A stretch of 35,526 nt of DNA from Bacillota bacterium (GCA_026627345.1 JAPNUP010000016.1:1-35526), one strand, 5' to 3'; numbered from the stretch's first letter, positions 1-8,678 are shown. Notes: generated by a model from the sequence alone, not told the origin. Numbers and translations are program-made.

Positions 1-186
1 TGGCGAAAGGCCCACCATGTCTCCGAGCCGTTCACGGTTCTGTAGCACCCGCTTCGGATCGTCTCCGACATGGAGCCCTAAGTTCAAACTTGCATAGCCA
101 CCCTCACTCGTGCCGCCCGAGTTTCTTGTAAAGACAGCTACGATCCCTGCGCGCTCAAAATCCTGAAGTAAAATGCGGTCTTCCAT
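1..186 (-). CDS. pgeF: PgeF/YlmD family purine nucleoside phosphorylase-like protein, N-terminal part
   Basis: The gene runs off the left edge; 62 codons are visible. The N-terminus contains VFTRNSGGTSEGGYASLNLG followed by HVGDDPKRVLQNRERL, typical of the former 'laccase domain' (Cu-oxidase_4/DUF152) proteins. Family knowledge: these zinc enzymes act on purine nucleosides, and E. coli YfiH/PgeF also corrects mis-built peptidoglycan precursors. The ATG at 186 follows a purine-rich ribosome site (GGGAGGGGG). It lies downstream of sigG and ylmC, the same order as ylmC-ylmD in B. subtilis, which supports the assignment. The catalytic His/Cys residues lie beyond the window and cannot be checked. 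Confidence 0.88.
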   Translation of the reverse strand, partial: MEDRILLQDFERAGIVAVFTRNSGGTSEGGYASLNLGLHVGDDPKRVLQNRERLGDMVGLSP

Positions 187-280
187 GCGCGCCCCCTCCC
201 TGTCGCCCTCATTATATCATTGCCGCAAAACAAAGAAGCGCATGGGCATACCCCAGCGCGCACTTGTTTTTTGGGCGCCA

Positions 281-315
281 GAGTCTCACCTCAGTATCCT
301 CCTGAAGTGAGACTC
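281..315. repeat. Inverted repeat across the ylmC stop codon
   Basis: GAGTCTCAC at 281-289 pairs with GTGAGACTC at 307-315, and TCAG/CTGA inside adds four base pairs after one mismatch, leaving a 7-base loop. The ylmC stop codon (291-293) sits in the stem. On the transcribed minus strand the hairpin is followed by GC-rich sequence and an A-run, not a T-run, so it is not a standard Rho-independent terminator. It may stabilise an mRNA 3' end or be an attenuator before pgeF. Confidence 0.5.
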
Positions 316-590
316 GAGCGCGATGTATTCAGGTAGGCGTTGTCAGACTCACCTGCACGTATATCCACGAGTACGACATCAGACCCGATCTTGACAATTT
401 GGCTCCATGGGATCACGACTTCTTCGCCATTGGCTATCATGCCAAAGAATTTACCAGACGGCGGAATGATCATCGACCGCACAAGTCCGCTGTCCAAATC
501 GATATCTAAATCCCCAATCACACCCAGTTTGCGGCCGTCTGCGACGTTAACGACATCCTTGGCCTGCAGTTCCGAAGCTCTCAAACCCAC
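291..590 (-). CDS. ylmC: YlmC/YmxH family PRC-barrel sporulation protein
   Basis: A 99-residue protein with a single PRC-barrel-like fold: MGLRASELQAKDVVNVADG, then GVIGDLDIDLDSGLV and IIPPSGKFFG, the standard pattern of the YlmC/YmxH family. The molecular role is not established; the family is confined to spore formers and usually follows sigG. The start is a GTG at 590 preceded by GGGAGGCGA. There are 75 bases to sigG and 104 to pgeF, so all three could be co-transcribed. The C-terminal tail rich in Ser/Gly after about residue 85 is variable in the family. Confidence 0.9.
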   Translation of the reverse strand: MGLRASELQAKDVVNVADGRKLGVIGDLDIDLDSGLVRSMIIPPSGKFFGMIANGEEVVIPWSQIVKIGSDVVLVDIRAGESDNAYLNTSRSSLTSGGY

Positions 591-665
591 TCGCCTCCCT
601 GCAAGGGGCAGTCCCTATCGGCTGCGCTCATCCACTACTCTATGATTGAATGAGTAAAAGATTGC

Positions 666-1442
666 TTACTGGATGAATTTTTGCATGTGTCCGATCGCAG
701 CTTTCTCAAGGCGCGACACCTGGGCCTGCGAAATACCGATTTCCTCGGCCACTTCCATCTGCGTCTTCCCTTCAAAAAAGCGCATCGATAATATCCGCTT
801 CTCGCGAACTGACAAGCGTCGCATCGCTTCGCGAATCGAGATCTCTTCGACCCAGGTGGTGTCTTTATTCTTTTCGTCGCTAATCTGGTCCATGACAAAT
901 ATCGGATCTCCACCATCGTGATAGATCGGCTCGAATAAGGACACTGGGTCTTGAATGGCATCGAGGGCAAAAACGACTTCTTCTTTGGGCACATCCATGC
1001 GCTTGGAAATCTCGGCAATCGTCGGTTCTCGTAAATTCTGATTGGTCAATTGATCGCGTATTTGCAGAGCTTTATAAGCGATGTCGCGCAAGGATCGACT
1101 GACGCGAATAGGGTTGTTGTCGCGCAGATAACGGCGAATCTCTCCGATAATCATTGGGACCGCATAAGTGGAAAACTTCACGTTTTGAGAGAGATCGAAG
1201 TTATCGATAGCTTTCATAAGACCGATACAACCGACTTGAAAAAGATCGTCCACGTACTCTCCGCGATTGTTAAATCGCTGGATCACGGACAGCACGAGCC
1301 GCAAGTTGCCACTCACCAGCTTCTCGCGCGACTCGACTTGTCCACTTTGAAGTTGCGTAAAAAGCTGCCTCATCTCGGCATTAGTCAGAACAGGAAGCTG
1401 AGATGTGTTGACGCCGCAGATCTCGACTTTGTTGCGCTTCAA
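666..1442 (-). CDS. sigG: RNA polymerase sigma-G factor (late forespore)
   Basis: This sigma-70 family protein directs late forespore transcription. Region 2 contains NLRLVLSVIQRFNNRGEY and VGCIGLMKAIDNFD; region 4 ends with the helix-turn-helix MEVAEEIGISQAQVSRLEKA. It is very close to B. subtilis SigG in sequence and length (258 residues). The start is placed at a TTG at 1442 because GGAGGGA lies 6-7 bases upstream and the protein then begins (M)KRNKVEICG, like the B. subtilis protein. The open frame continues upstream to an ATG at 1475, but that codon nearly coincides with the predicted transcription start of the sigma-F/G promoter. The gene follows sigE with 95 bases between, as in B. subtilis. 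Confidence 0.96.
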   Translation of the reverse strand: MKRNKVEICGVNTSQLPVLTNAEMRQLFTQLQSGQVESREKLVSGNLRLVLSVIQRFNNRGEYVDDLFQVGCIGLMKAIDNFDLSQNVKFSTYAVPMIIGEIRRYLRDNNPIRVSRSLRDIAYKALQIRDQLTNQNLREPTIAEISKRMDVPKEEVVFALDAIQDPVSLFEPIYHDGGDPIFVMDQISDEKNKDTTWVEEISIREAMRRLSVREKRILSMRFFEGKTQMEVAEEIGISQAQVSRLEKAAIGHMQKFIQ

Positions 1443-1485
1443 GGTGCGTCCCTCCATACGAGCATTCCGGTCCAATTCGAGTACC

Positions 1486-1513
1486 AGTATGTCCTCGGAG
1501 GAAAGAATTATGC
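1486..1513 (-). promoter_or_regulatory. Sigma-F/sigma-G type promoter of sigG
   Basis: On the minus strand GCATA (1509-1513) is followed after 14 bases by GGACATACT (1486-1494). This fits the sigma-F consensus GYATA-N14/16-GGHNANANHT except for the last base, and also the sigma-G pattern (-35 GCATA, -10 CATACTG, 17-base spacer). A transcript would start near 1478, leaving a 35-base leader to the TTG at 1442. In B. subtilis sigG is transcribed by sigma-F and then by sigma-G itself. Confidence 0.7.
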
Positions 1514-1537
1514 AGAGCGAGACGCGCCTTGAAGACC

Positions 1538-2263
1538 CTACAAGAGCTTGTGAAACTCTTTTTGCAATCGCTTGATAATGCGCTTTTCCAGTCGTGAAAT
1601 GTACGATTGCGAAATGCCCAGGAGGTCTGCCACGTCCTTTTGCGTCATCTCCGTCTCACCAGCCAAGCCGAAGCGCAATTCCATAATCTTGCGCTCACGC
1701 TCTGAAAGCTTGTCGAGCGCTCCGTACAACAGGTCACGATCAACCTCGTCTTCGATATCTTTGGTGATCGTGTCACTTTCCGTGCCCAGCACGTCTGATA
1801 AAAGCAGCTCGTTACCATCCCAATCGACGTTCAACGGCTCATCAAAAGAGACTTCCACACGCACTTTGTTGTTCCGTCGCAGGAACATGAGAATTTCGTT
1901 TTCGATACACCGCGAGGCATAGGTCGCCAGTTTGATCTTTTTCTCCGTATCAAAAGTGTTGACCGCTTTGATCAGTCCGATTGTCCCGATAGACACCAAA
2001 TCCTCTATGTTGATCCCTGTATTTTCAAACTTGCGAGCAATATACACGACGAGCCGAAGATTGCGTTCAATCAGCAATGCACGAACCGCTTCGTCCCCAC
2101 TCGGCAGACGGGCGAGTAGGTACTCTTCTTCCTCCCGCGTCAGCGGCGGTGGCAGGGCCTCGCTCCCGCCGACGTAGTAGATAGGGTCTGGCCCCATACG
2201 TAAAGTGAGCAACACGCGCAACACGAGTAATCTAAGAAACAGCCGTATGCGAACCGGTATCAA
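1538..2263 (-). CDS. sigE: RNA polymerase sigma-E factor precursor (mother cell)
   Basis: Pro-sigma-E controls early mother-cell transcription. The core carries [48 protein letters not shown] and the region 4 motif [18 protein letters not shown], all near-identical to B. subtilis SigE. Before the conserved YYVGG processing site is a hydrophobic and basic pro-sequence ([19 protein letters not shown]) that would hold the precursor at the membrane until SpoIIGA cleaves it. The TTG at 2263 is chosen because GGAAGGGAG lies just upstream and gives a pro-sequence of about 30 residues (27 removed in B. subtilis). This makes it overlap spoIIGA by 32 bases, which suggests translational coupling. The frame is open to 2326. 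Confidence 0.96.
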   Translation of the reverse strand: MIPVRIRLFLRLLVLRVLLTLRMGPDPIYYVGGSEALPPPLTREEEEYLLARLPSGDEAVRALLIERNLRLVVYIARKFENTGINIEDLVSIGTIGLIKAVNTFDTEKKIKLATYASRCIENEILMFLRRNNKVRVEVSFDEPLNVDWDGNELLLSDVLGTESDTITKDIEDEVDRDLLYGALDKLSERERKIMELRFGLAGETEMTQKDVADLLGISQSYISRLEKRIIKRLQKEFHKLL

Positions 2264-3227
2264 CAGACTCTCTCCCTTCCTCAAACGCACTTTGTGCGCT
2301 CGCAGGCAATATGCAGGTATAGGCATCAGAAGCTGTCAAGGGCGCCTGTTGCAGCGCGATCAGCAGACGGGGAACGGTGAATCCTGCGCCGTCTGGAGTT
2401 GCAGCGATCGTCACGCGATCCGGGCGCAGTGCCAACAGTTGACCGCCGCGCCCCCCCACGCCCCGGTATGGCACGATAGCGATGCGACTTTGCAGATCAC
2501 CGAAGTCCACATTGTCGTAGAGCGCCTGTAAAGGGTCGCCACCAGACTTTAGTACAGTCGCGAGACTGTCTGGCAGAAGATCCAATAGCGCCTCACCATG
2601 AACGACTGCGACAGGCATGCGCGTGATCGGGTCGATCAGCTCATTTCCTGTATCGAGCAGGGCCCGGACGGTGACGGTGTGACCAAACAGTTCGATCGCC
2701 ACGTGACAGGTGCGAGCGTGGTCGTGCTGACGCTTTTGCACTTGCGTGAATGCGAAGCGAATGATCAAAAGTCCGACCGGCAAGGCAATGACGAGTCCAA
2801 GCGTTGTGACGCTGGTCCACCAGACTACCTGTCCGTCTACTAAAGCAAGACCCGCAAACGGCGAACTCGCAGGTGCGAACAGATTATGGATAGCATACAC
2901 CGCGCCTCCCAAAGCGAAGGTCACGCCATAAAACGCTGCCACCTGACGCAGAAGTTTCAACCACTTGCGATAAGACAAGGTACGCCAAGCCCCAGTGGCA
3001 AACGCCATCTCCACCATCACCACGGAGCACAACCACTTGGCCAACAGCGTCCGCAGGAGTGCAGTGCCTGGAAACAGTGTCGCCACAGCGTAGACAGATC
3101 CCAGTGCAGCGGCCGCAAGAACACGTCGCCAGCGCCATCGTTCGCGCATCAGTGCGGCGGTGAGGATGAGGAGCGCACTATCGATCAGCAGGTTGATCAT
3201 CCCGGCAAGATCTACATAGACGACCAC
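2232..3227 (-). CDS. spoIIGA: Sporulation sigma-E processing aspartic peptidase
   Basis: SpoIIGA is the septal membrane protease that activates pro-sigma-E when the forespore sends SpoIIR. The N-terminal half (to about residue 160) is strongly hydrophobic with about five membrane spans; the C-terminal half is the protease domain, with the catalytic Asp in [17 protein letters not shown] (Asp192 from the chosen start; Asp183 in B. subtilis). The GTG at 3227 is favoured: TAGGAGG lies 9 bases upstream and the product starts [16 protein letters not shown], matching family N-termini; an upstream extension to 3311 lacks support. It overlaps sigE, forming the spoIIG operon, and is set apart from ftsZ by a terminator. 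Confidence 0.94.
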   Translation of the reverse strand: MVVYVDLAGMINLLIDSALLILTAALMRERWRWRRVLAAAALGSVYAVATLFPGTALLRTLLAKWLCSVVMVEMAFATGAWRTLSYRKWLKLLRQVAAFYGVTFALGGAVYAIHNLFAPASSPFAGLALVDGQVVWWTSVTTLGLVIALPVGLLIIRFAFTQVQKRQHDHARTCHVAIELFGHTVTVRALLDTGNELIDPITRMPVAVVHGEALLDLLPDSLATVLKSGGDPLQALYDNVDFGDLQSRIAIVPYRGVGGRGGQLLALRPDRVTIAATPDGAGFTVPRLLIALQQAPLTASDAYTCILPASAQSAFEEGRESVDTGSHTAVS

Positions 3228-3257
3228 ATGGACGAGCCTCCTAGTAGAGTTGCCCAC

Positions 3258-3324
3258 AGTATAATTGATGTGTATTGCGAACTTTGTCATAACTTGCAAG
3301 GGTTCGAGCAAAAAGTATTCGACA
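3258..3324 (-). promoter_or_regulatory. Putative spoIIG promoter with Spo0A box
   Basis: The minus strand has a -10 TATACT (plus 3258-3263) and ATGACA as a poor -35 (3285-3290) separated by 21 bases, resembling the unusually long spacing of the B. subtilis spoIIG promoter, which sigma-A uses only with phosphorylated Spo0A. A perfect 0A box (TTCGACA on the plus strand, 3318-3324) lies about 70 bases upstream of the predicted start, and a weaker TTCGAGC lies at 3303-3309. Leader length to the GTG is about 24 bases. Confidence 0.6.
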
Positions 3325-3402
3325 GCAGGTTAGATTAGTCATATCGCAGAATCCGACTCGCCTACAGGGAGGGTAGACGGCTCTCTCGAACCTCAAAATG
3401 GA

Positions 3403-3438
3403 CACAAAAAAAAGAGCCTCTGTGATTCCAGAGGCTCT
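3403..3438 (-). terminator. Rho-independent terminator after ftsZ
   Basis: AGAGCCTCTG (3413-3422) and CAGAGGCTCT (3429-3438) form a perfect 10-bp stem with a 6-base loop. On the minus strand the stem is followed directly by a run of seven to eight T residues. It closes the dcw transcription unit and insulates spoIIGA, which therefore depends on its own promoter. Confidence 0.93.
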
Positions 3439-3465
3439 GCGTGATAGATGTTTGACAATAGGCGT

Positions 3466-4554
3466 CTACGGTCGCGTGACCGATCCATTGTTACGATTGC
3501 GTAGGAAAGTGGGAACTTCGAGGTTCTCAGTGACACCCACGGCTGCAGGTCGTACCATCTCAGGCTTACTGCCGATCGGCCGCGGTGTAGCCGTGCCAGG
3601 CCGGTGTTCGAATCCTGTGGCGATGACGGTGACAATCAACTCATCTTTCAGTTCAGGCTTAATCACTGCACCAAAGATAAAGTTGACATCTGGATCTGCC
3701 GCTTCGGCGACGATGTTCGCCGCCTCATTAGCTTCAAACAGACTGAGATTCTCACCGCCTGCAACATGGATCAGCACGCCTCGCGCGCCATCGATCGGCG
3801 TGTCGAGCAGTGGGCTGCGAATCGCCTTTTGGGCCGCCTCCGCCGCGCGCTTCTCACCAGAAGCGATCCCGATACCCATGAGCGCCGAGCCACGTTCTGT
3901 CATGATCGTCTTGACGTCAGCGAAGTCGACGTTGATCAGCCCTGTTTCTGCGATCAGCTCGGATATCCCGGACACGCCTTGGCGCAAGACGTTATCCGCT
4001 TCGCGAAATGCGTCTAGCATAGGCGTGTTCTTCTCGACGATCTCCAGCAAACGATCGTTCGGGATAACGATCAAGGTGTCCACTTTTTCCTTCAGCGCAG
4101 CGATCCCTTGCTCCGCTTGATTCAACCGGCGACGACCTTCGAAAGTAAAAGGCTTGGTCACCACGCCGACCGTCAGCGCACCGAGTTCCTTGGCGATCTC
4201 GGCGATGACAGGAGCTGCTCCCGTCCCGGTGCCACCACCCATACCAGCGGTGACAAACACCATATCGGCACCGCGCAGTGCATCCATCACGAGTTCGCGG
4301 GTCTCTTCCGCCGCGCGCTTCCCGATGTCTGGGTTGGCGCCTGCCCCGAGGCCACGTGTCAACTTCTCTCCGATCTGAATACGATCCACCGCTTTCGACA
4401 AGTGGAGGGCTTGGGCGTCTGTGTTGACTGTAATAAAGTCCACATTACGAACGCCTGCTTCTATCATCCGGTTAACGGCGTTACATCCGCCGCCCCCTAC
4501 ACCAATGACTTTAATATGGGCCAGCGATTCCGTCTCAAAATCAAATTCCAGCAT
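3466..4554 (-). CDS. ftsZ: Cell division protein FtsZ
   Basis: Tubulin-like GTPase that forms the Z-ring at mid-cell and, during sporulation, at the polar septum. Visible motifs: [17 protein letters not shown] near the N-terminus, the tubulin signature [27 protein letters not shown], and the C-terminal peptide [11 protein letters not shown] that binds FtsA, SepF and ZapA-type partners. Length 362 residues, a little shorter than the roughly 380 of B. subtilis because the linker before the C-terminal peptide is short (about 35 residues). The ATG at 4554 follows AAGGAGGA; the frame upstream of it (to 4647) overlaps ftsA and is not conserved. It lies 46 bases after ftsA. Confidence 0.98.
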   Translation of the reverse strand: MLEFDFETESLAHIKVIGVGGGGCNAVNRMIEAGVRNVDFITVNTDAQALHLSKAVDRIQIGEKLTRGLGAGANPDIGKRAAEETRELVMDALRGADMVFVTAGMGGGTGTGAAPVIAEIAKELGALTVGVVTKPFTFEGRRRLNQAEQGIAALKEKVDTLIVIPNDRLLEIVEKNTPMLDAFREADNVLRQGVSGISELIAETGLINVDFADVKTIMTERGSALMGIGIASGEKRAAEAAQKAIRSPLLDTPIDGARGVLIHVAGGENLSLFEANEAANIVAEAADPDVNFIFGAVIKPELKDELIVTVIATGFEHRPGTATPRPIGSKPEMVRPAAVGVTENLEVPTFLRNRNNGSVTRP

Positions 4555-4600
4555 TCCGTGTCCTCCTTGAGAGTTGCGAAAACGGCGGAGCCGATCACGC

Positions 4601-5827
4601 TTAGATAAAGTCTTGAAACCAACCGCGAATTTTTTGTAAGGCTCCACCGTTACTGCGCGGGCGCTTGGCAGGGGCTGTGGCAGCCGCTGCGCTGCGCGTA
4701 AAATACCGGGAAACGTACTTAATCATACCGACACATCCTACATACGATGGATCCCGCACACCCACGTAGTCCGGAACCGCAATTCGCACGGTCGCTCCAA
4801 GCTCGCGCTCCGCCAGTTTATCTGCACCTTTCAGAAGCATGGCTCCGCCCGAGAACACATACCCGCTCGCAAGCCCACGTGGATAACCCATACGCTCGAC
4901 TTCGTGTTTCACTAGCGTAAAAATCTCCTGCATCCGCGGTTCGATAATGTAACCGAGTTCGACGGTCGTGTATTCCTTGTCCGTACTACTACCTATTCGC
5001 TGTACTTTGAATTTTTCCTCTTCTCGCGCAAGCGCAACTTCTGCTATCCCATGGCGGCACTTGACTGCTTCAGCCGCATCAAAACCACACTGCAAACCAA
5101 CCGTAATGTCGTTGGTCACACTTTCTCCGCCTACTGGCAGTACCGCGAAACGCTCTAGCGTTCCGCGCTCAAAGATGGAGATACTCGTCGACCCTGCCCC
5201 CACGTCCACTAATACGACGCCAAGACGCTTCTCATCTGCTGACAGCACCATGCCTGCCGCTGCGAGGGGCAACAAGACCGTTCCCGCCACCTCGATACCA
5301 GCGCGCTCAACACAACGCAAAAGGTTATGCAAGACAGTGCGCGACCCGGTCACCACATAAGTGTCGACTTCGAGGCGCACCCCGATCATCCCGCGTGGAT
5401 CCGTGACTTCATCCAGCCCGTCCACCGTAAATTCACGAGGTACGACATCGACGATCTCACGCTCCGCAGATAAATTCATCACACGCGCGGCTGAGATGAC
5501 ACGTTCGACATCCTCATCGCCGATCTCACGGTCAGTAGCAGAGACCGCCACAATTCCGTGGCTAGGCTGTAGCGCGATATGGCTCCCTGAAACACCTACA
5601 TACGCCGCATTGATCGTAATGCCAACCATGCGCTCAGCATGGTCGACCGCAGCACGAATCGCGGCCACCGTCTTGTCGATATCGACAATGGCGCCTTTCT
5701 TAATCCCATCACTCTTAGCTGTCCCAACTCCGATGATGCTAATGTTCAGTCCATCAATTTCACCAATAATCGCTCGTATGGTAGATGTACCGATATCGAG
5801 CCCAACGATAATTTCTCCCTTAGTCAA
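4601..5827 (-). CDS. ftsA: Cell division protein FtsA
   Basis: Actin-like ATPase that tethers FtsZ filaments to the membrane. The N-terminal phosphate-1 motif is [15 protein letters not shown], phosphate-2 is [16 protein letters not shown], and the adenosine motif is [13 protein letters not shown]. After a Pro/Ala/Arg-rich linker the last residues, [12 protein letters not shown], form the amphipathic membrane-targeting helix. The start is TTG at 5827 with GAAGGGAG about 9 bases upstream. At 408 residues it is near the usual length. It is directly followed by ftsZ, as in most bacteria. Confidence 0.97.
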   Translation of the reverse strand: MTKGEIIVGLDIGTSTIRAIIGEIDGLNISIIGVGTAKSDGIKKGAIVDIDKTVAAIRAAVDHAERMVGITINAAYVGVSGSHIALQPSHGIVAVSATDREIGDEDVERVISAARVMNLSAEREIVDVVPREFTVDGLDEVTDPRGMIGVRLEVDTYVVTGSRTVLHNLLRCVERAGIEVAGTVLLPLAAAGMVLSADEKRLGVVLVDVGAGSTSISIFERGTLERFAVLPVGGESVTNDITVGLQCGFDAAEAVKCRHGIAEVALAREEEKFKVQRIGSSTDKEYTTVELGYIIEPRMQEIFTLVKHEVERMGYPRGLASGYVFSGGAMLLKGADKLAERELGATVRIAVPDYVGVRDPSYVGCVGMIKYVSRYFTRSAAAATAPAKRPRSNGGALQKIRGWFQDFI

Positions 5828-5872
5828 GGAGTGGCACTCCCTTCAATCGCACGCATGCAAAAATACAACTCT

Positions 5873-5881
5873 ATCATAGCA
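5873..5881 (-). promoter_or_regulatory. Possible extended -10 promoter for ftsA-ftsZ
   Basis: In the 63-base gap between sbp and ftsA, the minus strand carries TGCTATGAT, an extended -10 element (TG-N-TATGAT). No convincing -35 lies 16-18 bases upstream. In B. subtilis ftsAZ has its own promoters in this same gap, which makes a site here plausible; I did not find the sigma-H element known there. Confidence 0.4.
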
Positions 5882-5890
5882 TGAAAATCA

Positions 5891-6247
5891 CTAGTTTTGG
5901 GAAGGAACTTTTTGACGCTGCAATAAAATGTGTCGGATCGCGCCCAAATTGGTAAATATCCGCACACCAAATGCCACAACGGCTGCCAATGCGAGATCAA
6001 TGCCGAGTAGCGAACCAATAAAAGCCAACAACGCTGCCAACAAAGTATTCGAAAAAAAGCCTGTGAGAAAGACCCGGTGGTCAAATTGCTTGGCGAGGCC
6101 CGACTTGATCCCGCCGAACACCGTATCAAAGGCAGCCAGTATGGCCACTGAAAGATAAGAGGCGTACTGTAGCGGCAGATGAATATTGATCAAAAGTCCA
6201 GCAAACAGACCGATGAGAAGACCCAACAAAGGGATGACGATAACCAC
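5891..6247 (-). CDS. sbp: Small basic protein Sbp (DUF1290 family)
   Basis: A 118-residue membrane protein with about three to four hydrophobic segments and the conserved motif YLSVAILAAFDTVFGGIKSG, followed by VFLTGFFSNTLLA and AFGVRIFTNLGAIR. Function is unknown; the gene sits between the DUF881 genes and ftsA in B. subtilis and relatives, suggesting a link with division. The start is GTG at 6247, just past the stop of the upstream gene (6252), whose end supplies the ribosome site (GAGGTGGGGG). A longer open frame to 6310 overlaps the upstream gene and lacks family support. Confidence 0.9.
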   Translation of the reverse strand: MVIVIPLLGLLIGLFAGLLINIHLPLQYASYLSVAILAAFDTVFGGIKSGLAKQFDHRVFLTGFFSNTLLAALLAFIGSLLGIDLALAAVVAFGVRIFTNLGAIRHILLQRQKVPSQN

Positions 6248-6251
6248 CGAT

Positions 6252-6992
6252 TTATTCCCCCACCTCTGTCGAATAGGCACCCGGCAATACCCCCGTGTAT
6301 CCTGGCACACGCACGAGGTGCGAACTGGCGAACGTTTGTAGCCGAAAAGACTGATCTAGTAGCTGAAATTGCCCCGCCAGATCCTCAACGCTCAACATAT
6401 TGGCAATGGCGGCCGCAGGTCCAATCACAGCAACTTTGTAAGGCGCCTTGACTGGCACCTCATTGACTTGCAAGATTCCGCTAAAAGGTCCTGGCACTTC
6501 ATTTAGTCCATTCACGGAGCGGATAGACGACGTCGTCACGAGACGCTGACCGTTGATGGCAATCGCCTCAGCGCCGCTTGCCATCAGATAATTCACCAAC
6601 ATCTGAATCTGCGTGGCTTCATCCACGTAACGCAGTCCCGGAATAACCGGCAAATTCGGATCAAAATTAATCGTGATGATCACCCCAGGTCCTGCCTCGG
6701 GCGTCAGGCCAGCCTCTTTGTCAAGGCGCAAAGCCTCGGCTCGCAGTAGCGTCATCCCCAGGCGATCATGCGACAGCGTTGCCGCCAGAGCCGTATGCTC
6801 CTGCTGCGCGCGCGTGAACGCCGTACGCAGTAGTGGTGTTTGCGCAAGCGCGCTCGTTAACTGATCCGATACTTCCAGGTAAGATGTATAACCGGCCACT
6901 GTACTGCTACGGTCGATGTGCGCCTCTAGGCTCAGCATGAAACCGAGCACGATCGATACACCAAACAGGGCTTGGCGTGCTGCCTTGTTCAC
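6252..6992 (-). CDS. ylxX: DUF881 family membrane protein (YlxX-like)
   Basis: 246 residues: a short basic N-terminus, one membrane span (about residues 8-23), a stretch likely to be helical, then the DUF881 domain with GPGVIITIND-like sequence (GPGVIITINFDPNLPV) and LVNYLMASGAEAIAINGQR, the most conserved part of the family. The domain would lie outside the membrane. Its role is unknown, but the place next to divIB and ftsA is conserved. The start is a GTG whose bases overlap the upstream stop as GTGA, implying translational coupling. It is a paralogue of the upstream gene, sharing the same layout. Confidence 0.88.
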   Translation of the reverse strand: MNKAARQALFGVSIVLGFMLSLEAHIDRSSTVAGYTSYLEVSDQLTSALAQTPLLRTAFTRAQQEHTALAATLSHDRLGMTLLRAEALRLDKEAGLTPEAGPGVIITINFDPNLPVIPGLRYVDEATQIQMLVNYLMASGAEAIAINGQRLVTTSSIRSVNGLNEVPGPFSGILQVNEVPVKAPYKVAVIGPAAAIANMLSVEDLAGQFQLLDQSFRLQTFASSHLVRVPGYTGVLPGAYSTEVGE

Positions 6993-7711
6993 TGTGTCTC
7001 ACCGCCTTGCAGCGTCGTCAGCGGCGCATCGTACGCTGGCACATGGACACTATTTTCTCGGATCGGCCCGACGATGCGTAGTCCCCGATTTGCACCGCGC
7101 AGCGCATCGAGCACGCCACCGGGCATGGCCAAGGCGGCGGCCATTGTCCCTGGATTGCCAATGGCCCGGATCACGAACGGCGGGCCCAAACGGATGGTTC
7201 CCACACGTACGACTGGCCCAATACAGAAGATGCCTGTCTGTGCTGTTACGCGTGCGCTATTGATCGCCACTGCATCAGCGCCTGCCAAAAAAAGTTCATT
7301 GACCACCGAACGCAAGTCCCAATCATGTGTGAGAAACTGTTCCTGGTCGACTGGACTCATACCACCATCATCGATGGTCACAATCACCCCAGTTCCTTGA
7401 AGCGGGGCAAATCCAGTCAACACGGTCGCCGCGTGCATCTGGCGCTCCAGTTGCGCAGTCTCCCCCCCGCGCAACAGAGCGGAGTGCTGCAAACGAACGG
7501 TGCTTTGCAACATCTCCGCGGTCTTGTTACGCAAGCTGGCGTTTACCGCATTTACCGCCTGCAGACGCTCCGAAACGGAAGCGATGTCAGGTTGCGAAGA
7601 CCAGATGGCCGCTCCACCGAGCACGACGTCGTGATACTGCAAAGACACCATCGCGCCGATCAAAGTCGTGACAATCGTCCACACTGCAATTCGTTTCCGT
7701 CGCGTATCCAA
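6989..7711 (-). CDS. ylxW: DUF881 family membrane protein (YlxW-like)
   Basis: 240 residues with a basic N-terminus (MDTRRKR), one membrane span (about 8-23), a likely coiled-coil segment (45-90) and the DUF881 domain: GTGVIVTIDDGG, then VVNELFLAGADAVAINSARV and RIVGPI near the end. The TTG at 7711 is the first possible start, because an in-frame TAG lies three codons upstream; the TTGGAGG ribosome site is 13 bases away, rather far. It overlaps the next gene by four bases. The tandem of two DUF881 genes before sbp matches ylxW-ylxX-sbp in B. subtilis. Confidence 0.87.
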   Translation of the reverse strand: MDTRRKRIAVWTIVTTLIGAMVSLQYHDVVLGGAAIWSSQPDIASVSERLQAVNAVNASLRNKTAEMLQSTVRLQHSALLRGGETAQLERQMHAATVLTGFAPLQGTGVIVTIDDGGMSPVDQEQFLTHDWDLRSVVNELFLAGADAVAINSARVTAQTGIFCIGPVVRVGTIRLGPPFVIRAIGNPGTMAAALAMPGGVLDALRGANRGLRIVGPIRENSVHVPAYDAPLTTLQGGETQ

Positions 7712-7787
7712 TGGTTGCTAAACGCCTCCAAGAAGGTGACACGGTGCTCTTGCACCTTTTGTCTACGGGAAAAATTAGCGGCTAACA

Positions 7788-8678
7788 CTACGCAAAAGGC
7801 TTGTACACGGCTTCTTGACCAGACATCAAGTCGACTAGTCCAGGTGCCACGTGAGAGGCAACTAGCTTACTGTGCACGGCATAGTACAGTCGTAACGATG
7901 CTGCCAGACCAGTGACCGGCATGCGCACTTCAAAACCGTCGCGCGTAAATGCCATAATCACCGGACTGCCGTTGTACATCTCAATATGAAGCTCCGACAG
8001 CGGACTGGTGTAGGCACTTGGCAACTTCGGCAGTTGTTCGCAAAGGGAGAGCAGCGCTGGATTGTTTACTCGCTGTCCGAGACTGATCGACACTGGCATC
8101 GCAGTCGTGATGATCGGCTCACTTGCCCCAACCCCGGCCGGATCGCGATCGAGCACAGTCCCGTCGGCCAGTATCTGGTACAGTGATCCGTCTGCGGCGA
8201 GAATGCCTGCCAGCGATCGTTCACGCAGCCGGATGACAATCGACTGCTGAGTAAAACTGCGTGTAACTGTCACCGCTGAGAGAATCGGAAAGTCCTCGAG
8301 CAGGCGGTTTTGCGTGCGGTTAGGTTCAACCTGAAACAGGTTTTCTCCGACCGTGATCCCGGAATCGCTCAAAATTTCCTGCGGCGATACAGACTGCGCG
8401 CCTTGCACCGCGACGGACTTGACCAGTGCAAAAGGTGAACGCAGATACACGACAAGCAAGACAGCTATGAAAAAGATGAGTATAAACAGGGTGAAAAATA
8501 TCCGGTTGCGCACCCCAGCCTGTGACTTCGTATGGGTCACCCGCAAGCCTCCATCCTTACTCGCATTAAGGTTCTGCGCACGATCGGCACCGCCTTCACG
8601 CAGAAAGTGGGCAAAGCCCTGATCAGGGCCCTGCCCACCGACCTCTAGCCTGCCACGCTCATACGCCGAAAGGTTCAA
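7788..8678 (-). CDS. divIB: Cell division protein DivIB/FtsQ
   Basis: Bitopic division protein. One membrane span (RIFFTLFILIFFIAVLLVVY) is followed by a POTRA domain starting SPFALVKSVAVQGAQSVSPQEI and the FtsQ/DivIB beta domain (LEDFPILSAVTVTRSF, VIRLRERSLAGIL). Family role: with FtsL and DivIC it controls septal synthases. The coordinates use the longest frame, a TTG overlapping the murA stop as TTGA, giving a cytoplasmic tail of about 57 residues but no clear ribosome site. A GTG at 8540 has GGAGG seven bases upstream and would give a 250-residue protein with an 11-residue tail; this is a serious alternative. Confidence 0.92.
   Translation of the reverse strand: MNLSAYERGRLEVGGQGPDQGFAHFLREGGADRAQNLNASKDGGLRVTHTKSQAGVRNRIFFTLFILIFFIAVLLVVYLRSPFALVKSVAVQGAQSVSPQEILSDSGITVGENLFQVEPNRTQNRLLEDFPILSAVTVTRSFTQQSIVIRLRERSLAGILAADGSLYQILADGTVLDRDPAGVGASEPIITTAMPVSISLGQRVNNPALLSLCEQLPKLPSAYTSPLSELHIEMYNGSPVIMAFTRDGFEVRMPVTGLAASLRLYYAVHSKLVASHVAPGLVDLMSGQEAVYKPFA

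Noticed and set aside
4470-4492. AACGGCGTTAC in ftsZ resembling the palindrome core
   Set aside because: It lies in a conserved coding stretch (FtsZ nucleotide-binding loop) and has no pairing right arm; chance.
5828-5890. Sigma-H promoter before ftsA as in B. subtilis
   Set aside because: No AGGAWWW/GAAT pair with 11-12 bases spacing was found on the minus strand; only an extended -10 is visible.
7733-7758. Hairpin AAGGTG...CACCTT before ylxW
   Set aside because: Competing short stems and no T-run on the coding strand; too weak to call a terminator.
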